DNA of 64,000 nt from Triticum aestivum (lineage: Eukaryota; Streptophyta; Magnoliopsida; Poales; Poaceae). Under the pieces are notes generated by a model, which was not told where the DNA came from, made no database searches, and saw nothing but the letters and a program-made list of their open reading frames with translations. The stretch covers positions 421,684,233 through 421,748,232 of the forward strand of contig NC_057809.1 in the NCBI RefSeq assembly GCF_018294505.1, read 5' to 3'. The translations under genes were made by a program, and so were the position numbers. This document shows, piece after piece, positions 34,620 to 45,469 of this stretch; within the stretch, counting starts at the first letter, position 1, and each line of letters starts with the position of its first letter.

Positions 34620-35390
34620 TTATCCTTTGAAAAACCACCTCCTCACCTCTCCATCATCTCCATTCAAAAACCACCGTCTCGCCTCTCCCTCTTTTCCATT
34701 GCAAAACCACCTCCTCTCCTCACCATCCTATCCATTCCAAAACCACCGTGTCGCCTCTCCCTCTTCTCCATTGCAAAACCACCTCCTCTCCTCTTCCTCA
34801 TTTCCATTCCAAAACCACCGTCTCGCCTCTCCCTATTCTCTATTGCAAGACCACCATCTCTCCTCCCATCTTCCAAAGCTAGCACCGGACCACTCAGAAG
34901 GACATTTATGGAGAGGATGCAGCAGCGAATCAGGCAAATCGCCGGCGGCGACTAGGCAAAGTTAGCCAGGTTGAAGGAGATCCTTACTTGTTTGGACAAT
35001 GAGTGGGAGATTTCGAGGACGGTGAGGCCCATGTGGCAATGTATGCGAAAGAGCGAGACGGCGGCGATGTACATGTACTCCTCGGCGGCAGTCACGCCGC
35101 AGTCCTTCGAGTTCATCGAATATCTCCTCTGGGTGATGGAGCAGACAGATTCACCCGAGGCGAAAGTCAGGCGGAGGTGATTGGCGTACAGGTCGAAGGT
35201 CGAGCGCCTAGAGGATAACGAATCGATCGACTACGGCGTGCCGTTCGTGAGGGTGCAGAGCCAGCCGGAGCCACATGAGTATTCGTTCTCCCACCGCAAG
35301 AGGAGGCCAGATGGCGCGACGTCTCTTCCCCGCCGTTCTCGATGGTTCCCTCGACGCTCGCCTCATTTCAACATCAGCGGTAGGGTTTAA
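34620..35390 (+). pseudogene. Unrecognised gene relic, copy 2 of an inverted pair
   Basis: Reads outward from the MITE on the plus strand. The N-terminal part is a tandem repeat of about 14 residues (SIPKPPSRLSLFSIAKPPPLL). The C-terminal part matches copy 1: KLARLKEILTCLDNEWE, FIEYLLWVMEQTDSPEAKV, VPFVRVQSQPEP and a basic RKRRP patch. In-frame stops are TAG at about 34953 and TGA near 35178, so this copy is not functional as read. The longest uninterrupted frame is 34566-34955 (129 codons). Possible transposon-captured gene; no family assigned. Confidence 0.5.
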
Positions 35391-36260
35391 GGTAAGCTTC
35401 GCACTAAGCTAATCTTCCACCTGCTCATTCTTACAATCAGTGTGACAGGTAATGAAAATCATGCTTACAATCAGCCTCCGAGTACTACACCAATCACCCT
35501 TAAATAGCTCTGGACCTTTGGGTCAGAGTTGTGACACTATGTACAAATAAAGAAAAATAGATTGGTGCTTCTTTCAGAAAAGAGTACTCCCTAGAAAACT
35601 GCCAATATAAGCTACTAGTATTTGGTTAGAGGATTTGCTGCCGAGAAAGATCTGTCCACAAAGAGCGCCACACATCCCATTGGTGGTGGTGGATGCCAAT
35701 GCGTGCATCGAGCATGGTTGGTGTCGGTAATTTTTACTTGGCACACCTTGCACTCTGCATATATGTTGGTTCCATCCGTACATTTGTGCAGTTCCACCAA
35801 AATGCAGCTGAATAACCCTGTTTGCACAGACAATGAAAAAATGTGATTACATTATAGTGGCACTAGTTGATGAAACACGCAAAATAAATAGAAGAAAGTA
35901 TTGTGATAGTATCATAGTATGCCATGCTGCGAGGGCGAGATGGGCCCTGCGACGTCTCATACGGTACACCACGCCTCATACTGGAAATTGTCCCAAGTCT
36001 CCCCGATACACCTTCTGCCAGTGATGAACATCAGCGTACAGCGGTAGTACAAGGAGGGGCCTTGAGACATTCAAATATCTATTTTTGTGCAGATCAACTA
36101 AACTTAAGCACCCCAGTTTGCAGAAACGCTTAAACATTAACAATGGGACTAGTTGATGAAACATACATTAACAAAGAGAAGCACTTTCTTTATCTACATT
36201 GGAAATGAAATGATAGAGAGGACTCGCTCTGTTTTAACTGTATTATTACTTCATTTTATC
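35391..36260. repeat. Degenerate tandem repeats, first half
   Basis: From about 35760 a unit of roughly 300 bp recurs. Its markers are TTTGTGCAGTTCCACC / TTTTGTGCAGATCAAC, CCCTGTTTGCACAG / CCAGTTTGCAGAA and CACTAGTTGATGAAAC / ACTAGTTGATGAAACATAC. The copies have many indels. No gene is supported. Confidence 0.5.
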
Positions 36261-36622
36261 AGTGACACTAGGGTCGAGCAGGTGGCAAACAAGGTGTACC
36301 ATGCGTCGCAAGGATGAAGGCCGGGGGTGCTTAGACTGGGATGCTGAAGCTGGCTCTTTTAGCCCCTATCTTCCCCCTGATGTTTTTGTGGTAGCATTTG
36401 GGTTGTAATCCAAACTTGGTCGAGCTGGTGCTGCGTCCCCCTACCTGCCTAGCTTATGTGGCGAACTTGTCTCCTGCTAGTACTCAGTTCGTTCTAGTAG
36501 TAGTTGCATAACTGCCCGTTTACACTGAGATGTTGTCGGATAATGGTTCTCTATGGTTGGGTTTCTTTAATGAAATCGGAGGGAACCCCCTCTTTCGATA
36601 TATAAAAAAATAGTGGCACTAG
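36261..36622 (+). mobile_element. 5'-truncated LINE 3' end with target duplication
   Basis: A 340-bp segment (36272-36611) ends in TTTCTTTAATGAAATCGGAGGG...TATATAAAAAAA, the usual 3' end of Triticeae LINEs with a short A tail. It is flanked by imperfect 11-bp duplications, AGTGACACTAG (36261-36271) and AGTGGCACTAG (36612-36622). The coding part is absent because of 5' truncation, as is normal for LINE retroposition. Confidence 0.7.
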
Positions 36623-37980
36623 CGGTGCCAAAACATTGCCTCAAATTAATAGTGCCACTAGATTAAGGTGCAAAATAATAACATTACTGCTTTATCATGG
36701 TAGTGCCAAAACAGTAGCACAAGACAAGATCAACATGCAGGATTTTGGCAAACGGTCAGACCAAAAGGGAACATACCTCGTGATGGGAACCATATGTGCA
36801 GTCAACGTCATCGTAGAAGGGATGACACCAGTCACCAACATGGATGATTCAATTCATGGGACCTTTTGGCAGTTCACCTAAAATGAAGCAATGTCCCATG
36901 AGCTAGCAACTTATTTTTTTTAAGAAAAGGGCTCCAGCCTCGGTTCCATTTCCATTAGAAAACGAAACCCACAGAGCTTCTTCTTCATTAGTTGCAATAA
37001 AATTGAGCAACATCAAGGTTGTTCATGAAGCTCCTGGCATGTTTAACTATAATTTGGATATCATTTGTGCAATTCAACTAAGATCAAGCATGAAATGTAT
37101 ATCTCTGTTTGCACAAAAAAGGTGGAAAGGAGGGTGACTAACAAGTGATGAAACATGCATCAAATGAAAAAAACATGTTCCTTATCTGAATGGCAATCGT
37201 ACAAGGACAATAGCAATTTCTAGCAGCATTGCTAGATATTAGTGTAGGCATTAGGATTAACTATGACAGCCGTTAAATACGACAATACTTTAATGGTGCC
37301 ATTGCTTCATTTTACCAGCAACATTACATTAACAGCTACTACAGAGTCGGTATTTGGGCATGGGAGAGTAGGCGGACCAGGACAGTTGCATCTCTAACAA
37401 AAAGAAGCAACTTAACTTAATGGGAAATTTAGTAGGACATGAAAAAAGTGCCATTGATTAATATTACTGGAGACATTACATTGAAAACAACATTGTTTTA
37501 ATGTGTCCTTACTTTTAATAGTGCAACTGCTACATTTTACTAGTGGCATTACATAAGAGCGGCTCGGGGCAACAAACATCAGAAGAGGGTATCTGGGTTG
37601 GTCCCATTTTTGTTTGGTATATAACCACCTTATACTGTGTGAGGCTAGCGAATCTAGTGCTGGACTTACTCTGTTGACTTGTCCCCCAGTCCCCAATTTC
37701 TTTCCTTTTTCAACCAATAGATCGGGTTTATATTGAGTTTGTACCGCGTTCCCTTTATTTCCCTATTAGACCTAGAGACCAGTTGGATAGCCAGTCTCTG
37801 CTACTTTTCGCCCCCATTATTTCCTCTTTCGACCAAGTCATAGATTCAGGTAACAAACTTCCCCCACCCCACCCCCTTTCTTCCTTGTTCGAACCAAGTC
37901 ATAGAACCAAGTAGTGCATGAACTAGTTTTACCTCTTAACAGTAAAAAATTAGGTGGTTTTCGAACAGCAGATCGATCCT
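36623..37980. repeat. Degenerate tandem repeats, second half, and AT-rich spacer
   Basis: The TGTGCAGTT/GATGAAACATGCAT unit continues (copies near 36795, 36870 and 37055-37170), with repeats of AGTGCCACTAG, CATTTTACCAG and ACATTACAT. A short T-rich to GAAAAGGGCTCCAGCC piece at 36910-36950 looks like a minus-strand LINE tail. From 37400 to 37980 no feature is recognised. Confidence 0.4.
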
Positions 37981-37982
37981 AT

Positions 37983-38510
37983 CTATGAGGGGGCCTGAGA
38001 AATAGTAAAAGATACAAATGTAGCGACGTCAGGAGCTTGGGAAGTAGAGAAAGGCCAGTTTCGAAGGAAGTTATACCTGAGGGTCACCGGGATGTCGCTA
38101 GGTGGGCCGCGGGAGGCCGGATCTGCCCACACTACGGCAGCGAGGAAGAAGGGGTGGGAGGCCCTCCCTCGCCAGCGATGCTTGGGAGACAACGGCAAGG
38201 CACGCTGATCAGGACGCGCCGGCAGTGGGTAAGAGCCGTCGCCGAGGACGATCGCGTGAACGTTGCACCTTCTCACCTTCCCCGGTGGAAAGGATCTGAC
38301 TGGATCTGTGACCAGCGGTGAGCAGAGAGAGAGAGAGAGAGTGTGGCCACCCCTGTCGTGTTTAGATCTGGAGAGGATGAGACAGTGTGAAGAGAGCAAC
38401 ACTAGCAAGCAAGTGCGGAGGCTCCTGCCTATATAGTGGAGTACTAGTTTTCTTTTGTCTACCGGCCAGAGCCGGCTTGACCTCGGCAATGACTGTTGAG
38501 AAGTCTTCAT
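37983..38510 (-). other. Minus-strand open frame with GA microsatellite, function unknown
   Basis: A 175-codon frame in a locally GC-rich block (38030-38330). It contains low-complexity Ser/Leu and Pro stretches and no domain I recognise. A (GA)n tract at about 38325-38341 is the source of its Leu-Ser repeat. Composition and lack of a good start context argue against a real protein. It may be the 5' part of a lost gene. Confidence 0.2.
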
Positions 38511-38862
38511 GCATGTGCCCCAGAGGCGCAGTTGTCGTCATTTTGATCTGAAGCACCGGATTATAACATATAACACGAAAAAATGCCACATGACAAGAAA
38601 TCATAACCTCACTGCCCAAAGGAGACAAGATGAATCCCGACGGATAAACTAGACGAGGATCAAAGCTCAAATTAAAGATAAACTCGTAGAAAAGGGGTCC
38701 GTCGGTAGATGTCCTAATTAACATAGGTGTCTTGACCTAGATGGCAGCCGAGTAGTCTTCGTGCATGTGCCCCCAATGACTAGCCCAACTCAGTTGTCGT
38801 TGTTTAGCCCTCGCAGTGATCCAGAGCACATGACACCTAATTTTGCGAGATGACAAGAAACC
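38488..38862 (+). repeat. Direct duplication of about 110 bp
   Basis: The block with CTTCATGCATGTGCCCC...CAGTTGTCGTC...ATGACAAGAAATC (38488-38605) recurs as CTTCGTGCATGTGCCCC...CAGTTGTCGTT...ATGACAAGAAACC (38747-38862). Non-coding. Confidence 0.55.
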
Positions 38863-40156
38863 TTTTTTTAGATTTCTCACCAGAACTACAGCCCTGTACA
38901 ACATAGCCTGCATGGACGAACTGATCTTATGTGTCTTACAGGGATCATCCAGGTACCAACGTATGTACTCCTACAACACTTCTCTAGTAGTACTATCGCT
39001 CGTCTCTCTCTTCTATTAACTCACCCGACTTGCGGGGCTGGGGAGTGTGCCTATGGTCGGTTCTCAATTGCGGTGCCACATGTGTGTGCAAACGCAATAT
39101 GACGCGCGTTCCATTCGGAGAGCAGCGTGCCAGACCGACCGACCGTCTGGGGTGCGACGCGAACGCGATGGGTGTGCTGTATACTCTGTACATGTGTACC
39201 GCCATTTTCTTGAGGCTTTGCTCCATGGCGCAATCCATGGATACAAAATTAGTATACTATACTATTGAAAAAGTTGAGGGCGGGGCTTTTCCTGTGCGGT
39301 AGGCGGGGCAGTTCCAGCTAGTCGGTTCGGCAGGGACGCGAGAAGATGAGGGAGTAGTCTGCTGCAAACGTAGGGCTGTGTGATTTGACAGCGACTTACT
39401 GGTGGATAGGTGGGGCCTCGTGATTTGACTTGGCATTATCATTTTAACTGCGGCGCTACGACCAGCGTGAGTCTCCTGATTCCTGAGCACCTCCATACAG
39501 GTACCTCTCCTAATGCTCCACCATGTAGAGGCTGGCTCTTGCATGAGAGCCCACTCCTCCACTTTTTCCTTGCCTCCTTCCTCCACATATGCAAAAATTC
39601 CATGTAAAGCGGGCTTATAGCCCACTATTGTACTCCCTTCGTTCCAAAATAGATGACCCACGATGGAGTACTTACTTGCTCCTACAGGTGCTAAGCTTGC
39701 CACATAGGCATAAAGTCTGATGTGGCAAGTTAATTAAGAAGAGAGAGACTAGTTTGGTGACCCAAGGAAGAAACGGTGCTAAGCGCATGTACCTAGGTGA
39801 AAAGACAATTTTGAGTCTATAGTTAATTAAATGAAGAAAACTTAGCAACAAAAAACTAAGCACGTATGCACTGGGGACTTGATTGCTAAGCCATTTAATG
39901 CCCTTAGCACCTCATCTAAGCACCATTTCATTGAAAGAGGTCACTCCTTGTCAAATGCAATAAATACTACGAAGAAAGAGATAGAGAGAAGTAAAAAAAA
40001 TACTCTTATAGCCAACCTTATAGCTAACCTTGTTGTAGTACGAGTGACTATGTATGACATGCCAACATCAGATAGCCTAACGCACTGTGTTAAATCTCCA
40101 AGGGCGCGACCGCGCGAGCGAGGCGACGATTGTGGTAGGCGGCGCGACCATGATAC
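38863..40156. other. Upstream region of the exonuclease-like gene, repeats shared with 44930-45130
   Basis: The segment 39230-39430 (GAGGGCGGGGC, GGCGGGGCAGTTCCAGCTAG, GGGGCCTCGTGATTTGACTT) is homologous to 44990-45120. A Stowaway-type end (CTCCCTTCGTTCCAAAATAG) lies at 39631-39650 without a partner. The rest is AT-rich, with a repeated CTTAGCA/GCTAAGC phrase. No gene is supported. Confidence 0.45.
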
Positions 40157-40311
40157 GGGCTACTGGCAGCCCTTGGATCTGAGATCGAACGGTCGCATGC
40201 TAAGTTGCTGAAAATTTGCAGAATAACACTCCAGGATAGGATATTCACCCATAGGTCTAGAATCACGTCATGCAACCGTTCGATCTCAGTTCCAAGGGCT
40301 CTCGGAAGCCC
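40157..40311. mobile_element. MITE-like element with 43-bp inverted repeats
   Basis: The arms 40157-40199 (starting GGGCTACTGGCAGCCCTTGG) and 40269-40311 (ending CCAAGGGCTCTCGGAAGCCC) are near-perfect inverted repeats around a 69-bp loop, 155 bp in all. No clear target duplication and no coding capacity. Arm length suggests a Mutator-type MITE, but the superfamily is uncertain. Confidence 0.6.
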
Positions 40312-40636
40312 GTCTCATGGGAGAATGGAAATCTTCGTATCACCTGTAATTTTCCCGACGTTTGACATGACATCGAAAGCCATTTAATTGGGCGTCGAGT
40401 AGACATGACATCTAATTGGGCCCCCATAGCACTGTGCATGAATCCATTTATCCAGTAGTCAAGCCACTACACTGCCGTTCGCACGCCCCACTCAGCATTT
40501 TTACAATTGAAAAACTGCTGGCAATTTGCTCCTACTCGTCCTCGGACGTCCTTTAACATTACGACAGTTCCCTCCTAGTCGTCCCGTCCTTTCACATTAC
40601 GGCAGTTCCACTAATCCTAACCCTCCTCCCAAATTC

Positions 40637-41358
40637 ATGGCGTCCCAAATCTCCATGATCGGCGGTGAGTACAAGGTTAGAACCATCACCGGCGATGAGT
40701 TCGACGTCATCTACACCCGTTCTTCCGCGATGGTGAAAGGATGCCTTGCTCGCTTCAGTTGCATGTTCGAAAACTCAAATGATGAGTGGGTCGCTGGGCT
40801 AGATGTTGAGTACACCACAGTCCTGGGACAAGAGAAGGATCTAAAGGAGGAAGAGAAGAAGAAGCCCGCCGTGATCCAGGTTTGCGTGCATGACTTATGC
40901 TTGGTTTACCACATATGCCATGCCAACATTGAGTGCGAGGAATTTAAGAACTTCCTCAAGGGCGGCCTAGTCAAATTCGTTACTGTAGACTTTACGAATG
41001 ACAAAAGAGTCCTCGGTGGGATAGGCCTCGTTGTAGGCAACCCCTTCGACTTCCAGAAGAATCGGCTGCTGCTCTCTAGTGGTAAGCCTTCAATGCTGAC
41101 CCTGGCAGGAGCCATGGTTCATCCTTCATACGGTAAACTAGAGAAACCTCCGTACACGTTCATTGTCATGCATGGTAGTGGAATGTACTAGATATAGACC
41201 ACATCCACTATGCTGCAATGGATGGCTACCTTTGTTTCAATATCTACAAGGGTTGGATGAAAAGCAAGAGCCAAGTGTGCAGTTCAAGTAAAGAAGTATC
41301 ACCCAAGAGGAAGAGGGACAAGCACGAAGTCGAGGACGTGGACGAGGAGTTCGAGTAA
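40637..41358 (+). pseudogene. 3'-5' exonuclease domain protein (DEDDy, WRN-like exonuclease family), frameshifted
   Basis: ATG 40637 has a good plant start context (TTCATGGCG) and opens MASQISMIGGEYKV. Exo I is the Asp-x-Glu in VAGLDVEYT (around residue 58). A beta strand PAVIQVCVHDLCLVYHI follows, then a region resembling Exo II (NDKRVLGGIG). The first frame ends at TAG 41189-41191. The Exo III motif Tyr-x3-Asp (HYAAMDGYLCFNIYKGW) follows at once in another frame (41191 onward), ending at TAA 41356-41358 with a basic acidic tail (PKRKRDKHEVEDVDEEF). The frame change lies between about 41140 and 41190. The family degrades DNA or RNA 3' ends; this copy is broken unless an unseen splice repairs it. 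Confidence 0.65.
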
Positions 41359-42110
41359 GGTGGCCGTATCGTTGCTCATGGTGGTTCTAATGCAGTGTCT
41401 ACCAGATTAGTTGCATAGTTTAATTTGGTGTGCTTAGTTTAATTTGAGGGGTGTGTTGTGTTGAGCCCCGAGCAGAACTATGTTATGTTTATTCTCGTTA
41501 TATTTCGTACATTTCATCTTTTAGTTGGTGTAGTACTACCACTCGTTTCTTCACATTATATACGTACAATATATATGGCCAACATCATATAGCCAGCAGT
41601 TTAGTTGTCAAAGAATTCCAGGGTGCTTAGTTTTATTTGAGGGGTTTGTTGTGCTGGACACCATTAACTTATCATTGCGAGATGAGAATCGGCTTATTTT
41701 TCTCATGTAACATGGTGAATGGGTTTGACATGAAAATAACAATGTCTATTGGCATTTCTGAGCAAACATCTAACATAATGATGGCATTTTTTAGATATCT
41801 AATTGCATTTTTGAGCAGGCTTCTCACGGATTGATGGCATTTTTTGAGTAGTTTCAACTTCTAATGGAAAAACTGAGTATAGTGATACACAACTAGTGGC
41901 GTAAATAATAAGGACCCAAGAATTAAATAGGTATGCTAATTTCTTTATATTTTTTATTTCTTTATACCTTTGTGTGCAAAAAAATATATGCTGCCTCCCC
42001 CAGATTTTCTTTAAGGAGGCAATATCGAACTATATGAGTGCCCTGTTAAATTTTGGAATTATTCCGGGTTTGTTTGGCCTTTTTATACATTAATTGAGTT
42101 TCTAGTCATT
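41359..42110. other. 3' flank of the exonuclease-like gene, no further gene
   Basis: AT-rich, with weak repeats (TGGCATTTTTTGAG and variants, three copies near 41750-41845). No open frame with recognisable homology. Confidence 0.4.
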
Positions 42111-42116
42111 TAATGT

Positions 42117-42725
42117 GCATAATTCAAATTTGAACTACAAGCACATGCTCCCGTGCACCAAAGTTGATTGAAAAATCACATGTGTGTCCTCGGGTGAATT
42201 TCTAGGTCCCATGCAAGAAATGGGAATGAAATTCAAACATCTGGGCATCATGGTTCGGCCGAGAACATTGAGAAGCTTGGTTTTAAAATTCTTGTAAATC
42301 CAAAACACGCCTGAAAATCATGAAACTTGGCATGGTGTCATGTCATGGTACTACCATGCTGTGGTAAAAAAATTGCAGAATAGGAACAAGTTTTGGTATA
42401 AGTTTCTTGCAAACCGGAGCTTCTCTCAAGAAGGCTCGTTGTTCTGAGAGGGAACGTGTCACCTTTGTGTGCATAATTCAAATTTTAAATACAAGAACAT
42501 GCTCCAGAGCACCAAAGCTAGTTGAAAATTCACATGTGTGTCCCCGGGTAAATTTCTAGGTCCCATGCCAGAAATGGGAATGAAATTCAAACATCTGGGC
42601 GTCATGGCGTGGTTGGAAACATTGAGAAACTTGGTTTTTTAATTCCTATAAATCCGAAACACGCATGAAAATCATGAAACTTGACTTGGTGTCATGACAT
42701 GGCACCAACATGCTGTGATAATTTT
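42117..42725 (+). repeat. Tandem duplication with a 354-bp period
   Basis: Copy 1 starts GCATAATTCAAATTTGAAC at 42117 and copy 2 GCATAATTCAAATTTTAAA at 42471. Shared internal phrases include CCATGC(A/C)AGAAATGGGAATG, ATTCAAACATCTGGGC and TGAAAATCATGAAACTTG. Copy 2 is incomplete. The unit is non-coding and resembles tandem units found in Triticeae DNA transposons, but its class is not certain. Confidence 0.75.
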
Positions 42726-43250
42726 GTTGTCCGTTTTGCGAAGGCGCACACATTAACAATCAACAAAGTCATTTTGGAACAAGTGTTGTCACGTTACAAT
42801 CGGAAACATAAGTATTATTGAAACCGTGGGTGTCTATTTACCATTTACGTGCCGCCACGCATCCCCTTTTTTATTAGCTAGGAGGCGCCGTGCAGGGTAG
42901 CTATTTGGGTACGGGAGGTGTGCGATCAGACCCCTACGCGTGCTTATCGGGAGGAGAGCCCTTTGACCTCCATCTGCCATCCACCTCTCTCCCAAGGTCT
43001 TCATTAATGGCGCCCGAGCCTCTATTTAATGGCGTGGCAGTGTATCTCTCAACTGAGATTTAAGAGAGAGAAAAGAAAATCTGAAAAGAAAATTTTGCAC
43101 GGATCTTGATGTAAGATCCGACGGACCTATATAGCATCTACTACGACTTATAGCAAGACTGATGAATATATGTAAGGACGACGAGAGTGGATAATAATTT
43201 TCTTACATAATTAGGAAGATAATGTAAAAAGCCATATGCGGCTACGCCTG
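42726..43250. other. Non-coding spacer
   Basis: No gene or clear repeat recognised. The last 100 bp (AAATACACAAGGGCAAAATAAG, ending near 43273) match the 3' flank of the second coiled-coil relic near 45563, marking the start of a duplicated block. Confidence 0.35.
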
Positions 43251-43340
43251 AAATACACAAGGGCAAAATAAGAAGGAAGACGCATACAACGATCTGGCTC
43301 GCTGATCTTTACTTTCTTTATGAGATGTAGGTCGCGGAGA

Positions 43341-43955
43341 CTAGTTCTCACGGCGAGCGGCGATGATCTCTTTCATCAGTTTCATGTCCTTAATACGCTG
43401 CTTGGCAGCATCGACGGATTCCTCCACCAGCCTTTTGCGCTTGATGCGGAGCATGGCATTGTCGTCCATAAGTTTCTTGATGATGACACCCATCCTCCGC
43501 AACAAGGCAGCGGTCTCCTCCGCCTGCTTCGCACTTCCAGCGATCTTCGCTCTCAGCAGGTCGCGCTCACCCCGGAGCTTCGCATTGCCCTCCCCTAGTT
43601 GCCGGATGACGCCGATAACCTCGTCCCGCAGCCTCGCCCAGCTGGAGATCTAATCCATCTGGTTATGGACCATCGCACGCATGCTCCTGTAAGAGTCCTC
43701 GCCTGCCCGCGAGAAATTTTCCTAGGACGCCGTGGCGCGGCGGGACCTCCGTGCTACTTCGGTGGTGCGGCAGGACATCTCTGCTGCTTCTGCGGCGTGG
43801 CCGGACCAGTCTGCTACATCGACGGCGTGGCGGTACCTCCGTGCTGCTTCAACGGCGCGTCGGGACCTCTGTGCTGCTTCTGCTGCGCGGCTGGACATGT
43901 TGGTTGCTTTCGCGGCGAGGCGGGACAGCTCTCGTGCTTCCTCTTGCATGCTCAC
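43341..43955 (-). pseudogene. Coiled-coil protein relic, copy 1
   Basis: One minus-strand frame of 204 codons (ATG 43955, final TAG 43343-43341) with two internal TAG stops at codons 78 and 102. Residues 1-77 are an Ala/Arg heptad-like repeat (AAEAAQRSRRAVEAARR, repeated about every 14 residues). Residues 103-204 are a strongly predicted coiled coil (LRGERDLLRAKIAGSAKQAEE, RIKDMKLMKEIIAARREN). A G-to-A change at each stop codon's C would explain CAG to TAG. No enzymatic domain. The flanks are homologous to copy 2 at 45592-46311, so this is a duplicated locus. Confidence 0.55.
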
Positions 43956-44300
43956 CTCTTCCTAGTGGAAATCTCTCTACCCAAAGCTCACACTGGCCAT
44001 GGCTTGATTGACTTGATTGTTTTTTGTGAATGGGGAGTTGAGGAGGAATGTGCAGTCATCTTAGCATAATAGTGTTTATAACTGAGTACTACTAGTACGC
44101 TCCTAAGTGGGAAACCGTTTAGGTTGTGATCGGTGTGAACAAGTTTGCAATTAAATATAGCGTGGTAGTAGTATTAATTTGGAATGTGAAGAGACGCGCT
44201 CAAAATTTATTGACGATTCTAGTTTCGAAGTGCGACACTATTCCCGGATGGCGTAACGTCCGCACGTTTTCTCGGCCGTGGTGTAGCATATGCCATGGTA
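43956..44300 (-). promoter_or_regulatory. Upstream region shared by the two coiled-coil relics
   Basis: Phrases such as GTGGGAAACCGTTTAGGTTGTG, GTGTGAACAAGTTTGCA, TTAATTTGGAATGTGAAGAGA and TTTCGAAGTGCGACACTATTCCCGGATG align in order with 46425-46575. Conservation across the duplication is consistent with a promoter or 5' flank, but no specific element is proven. Confidence 0.4.
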
Positions 44301-44817
44301 CTAGTTCTTTTTCTACTGTTGTGTACGTGCAAAAGCTGGCACCGTCGGATACATATCTTACGCTTGGCGATCGATAGGAATAGGCTCGTGGCGAGCTATA
44401 GACTAGTCTTTTTTTCAGACGCATTACACCTATCTCTCGGGACTTCTCGCACGGACCATCACTGCTCCCTAGGTCGATGCCACCCACATACACTTGTACT
44501 CTGAGAAGAGGTGCACGCATGCACTCGTCCTCTCTCACACACGCATCTGTAGCTATGAATTGTAGTGTTCTCAACCATCTGATTGGCTCTATCATAGGTT
44601 TCACGTTGCTCCTTGGCCTTGAGATTGAGAAGTTTAAAATGCAGAGGCTAAGATGGAGGTGCGACATTTTGGTTAATGTGCGGGCCGCACACGGCACCAA
44701 CACGACACGAGCTTCGTCTGCCTGGTGCGCATGCAGTCGGGTGAGTTGTCCAAGTATAGACACAACCAGGCCCTCGTTGGTATCCACGCCTCGACTTTGG
44801 CTGGTCATAATGGAGAG
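44301..44817. other. Spacer between duplicated coiled-coil loci
   Basis: Overlapping open frames exist on both strands (up to 207 codons on the minus strand), but none shows domain-like patterns or conservation with the other duplicate. I see no supported gene. Confidence 0.35.
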
Positions 44818-44846
44818 TAACATAGACTAGTTACTAGTCTATGTTA
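44818..44846. repeat. Perfect 14-bp-arm palindrome
   Basis: TAACATAGACTAGT and its exact reverse complement ACTAGTCTATGTTA are separated by one base. Surrounding AGTAACATA-type phrases are typical of a widespread Triticeae MITE, so this is probably a collapsed MITE. Confidence 0.75.
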
Positions 44847-44929
44847 CTAGTACCTTCATAATGGGTAGTGTCATATAGTATATGCATAATTTGGCGACGA
44901 GCGCTCTCTATATGTACCACCTTTTTTCT

Positions 44930-45130
44930 TTAATTTCATCTTGTTAGTTTGTCTCCATGGCCCATTCCGTCGATACTACTACTGTACAAATGTATACATT
45001 TTTTAAAAGGCTAGAGGGCGGGGCAGTCTAGCTTGGTCCTTTTCCCGAGAGGCGAGGGCCTTTGTGATTTGACGGCTCATTACTGCTGGAACGCGGGGCC
45101 TTGTGATTTGACTGCTCGTATAAATGTGCC
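44930..45130 (+). repeat. Copy of the exonuclease-gene upstream repeat
   Basis: Matches 39230-39430: GGGCGGGGCAGTCTAGCTTGG, GCCTTTGTGATTTGACGGC and GCGGGGCCTTGTGATTTGAC. It shows that the exonuclease-like locus and the coiled-coil loci share duplicated flanking DNA. Confidence 0.5.
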
Positions 45131-45234
45131 GACGACCTGAGGAGGAGCAAAGAACCGTGCGGTATACTCAAGTTCTCCACTGGAGTAGTATTACGACGGA
45201 GGAGCACGAAACACGGCAGCCCAGTGCCATATGG

Positions 45235-45469
45235 CAACCTCCGTCCTGGTTTATAGGTCACCTTTGTAGTTCGTGCCAAATTTTGACCAAATATTTAGCT
45301 AACAAAATGTTAATGCATGTCAACAAAAATTATATCATTGGATTCGTATTTCAATATAGTTTTCAATGATATAATTTTTGGTAACATGCACGAATGTTTT
45401 GTTAGTTCAATCTATAGTCAAAATTTGACACAATATACAATGGGGACCAATAAACCAGGACGGAGGTAG
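45235..45469. mobile_element. Stowaway-like MITE (235 bp)
   Basis: The terminal inverted repeats are CAACCTCCGTCCTGGTTTAT at the left and the complement of ATAAACCAGGACGGAGGTAG at the right, followed by the TA target. The interior is AT-rich with its own long inverted symmetry (AACAAAATGTTAATGCATGT versus ACATGCACGAATGTTTTGTT), so it can fold as a hairpin. Non-coding. Confidence 0.85.

Noticed and set aside
44200..44823. 207-codon minus-strand open frame
   Set aside because: No domain or repeat pattern, and not conserved in the other half of the coiled-coil duplication.
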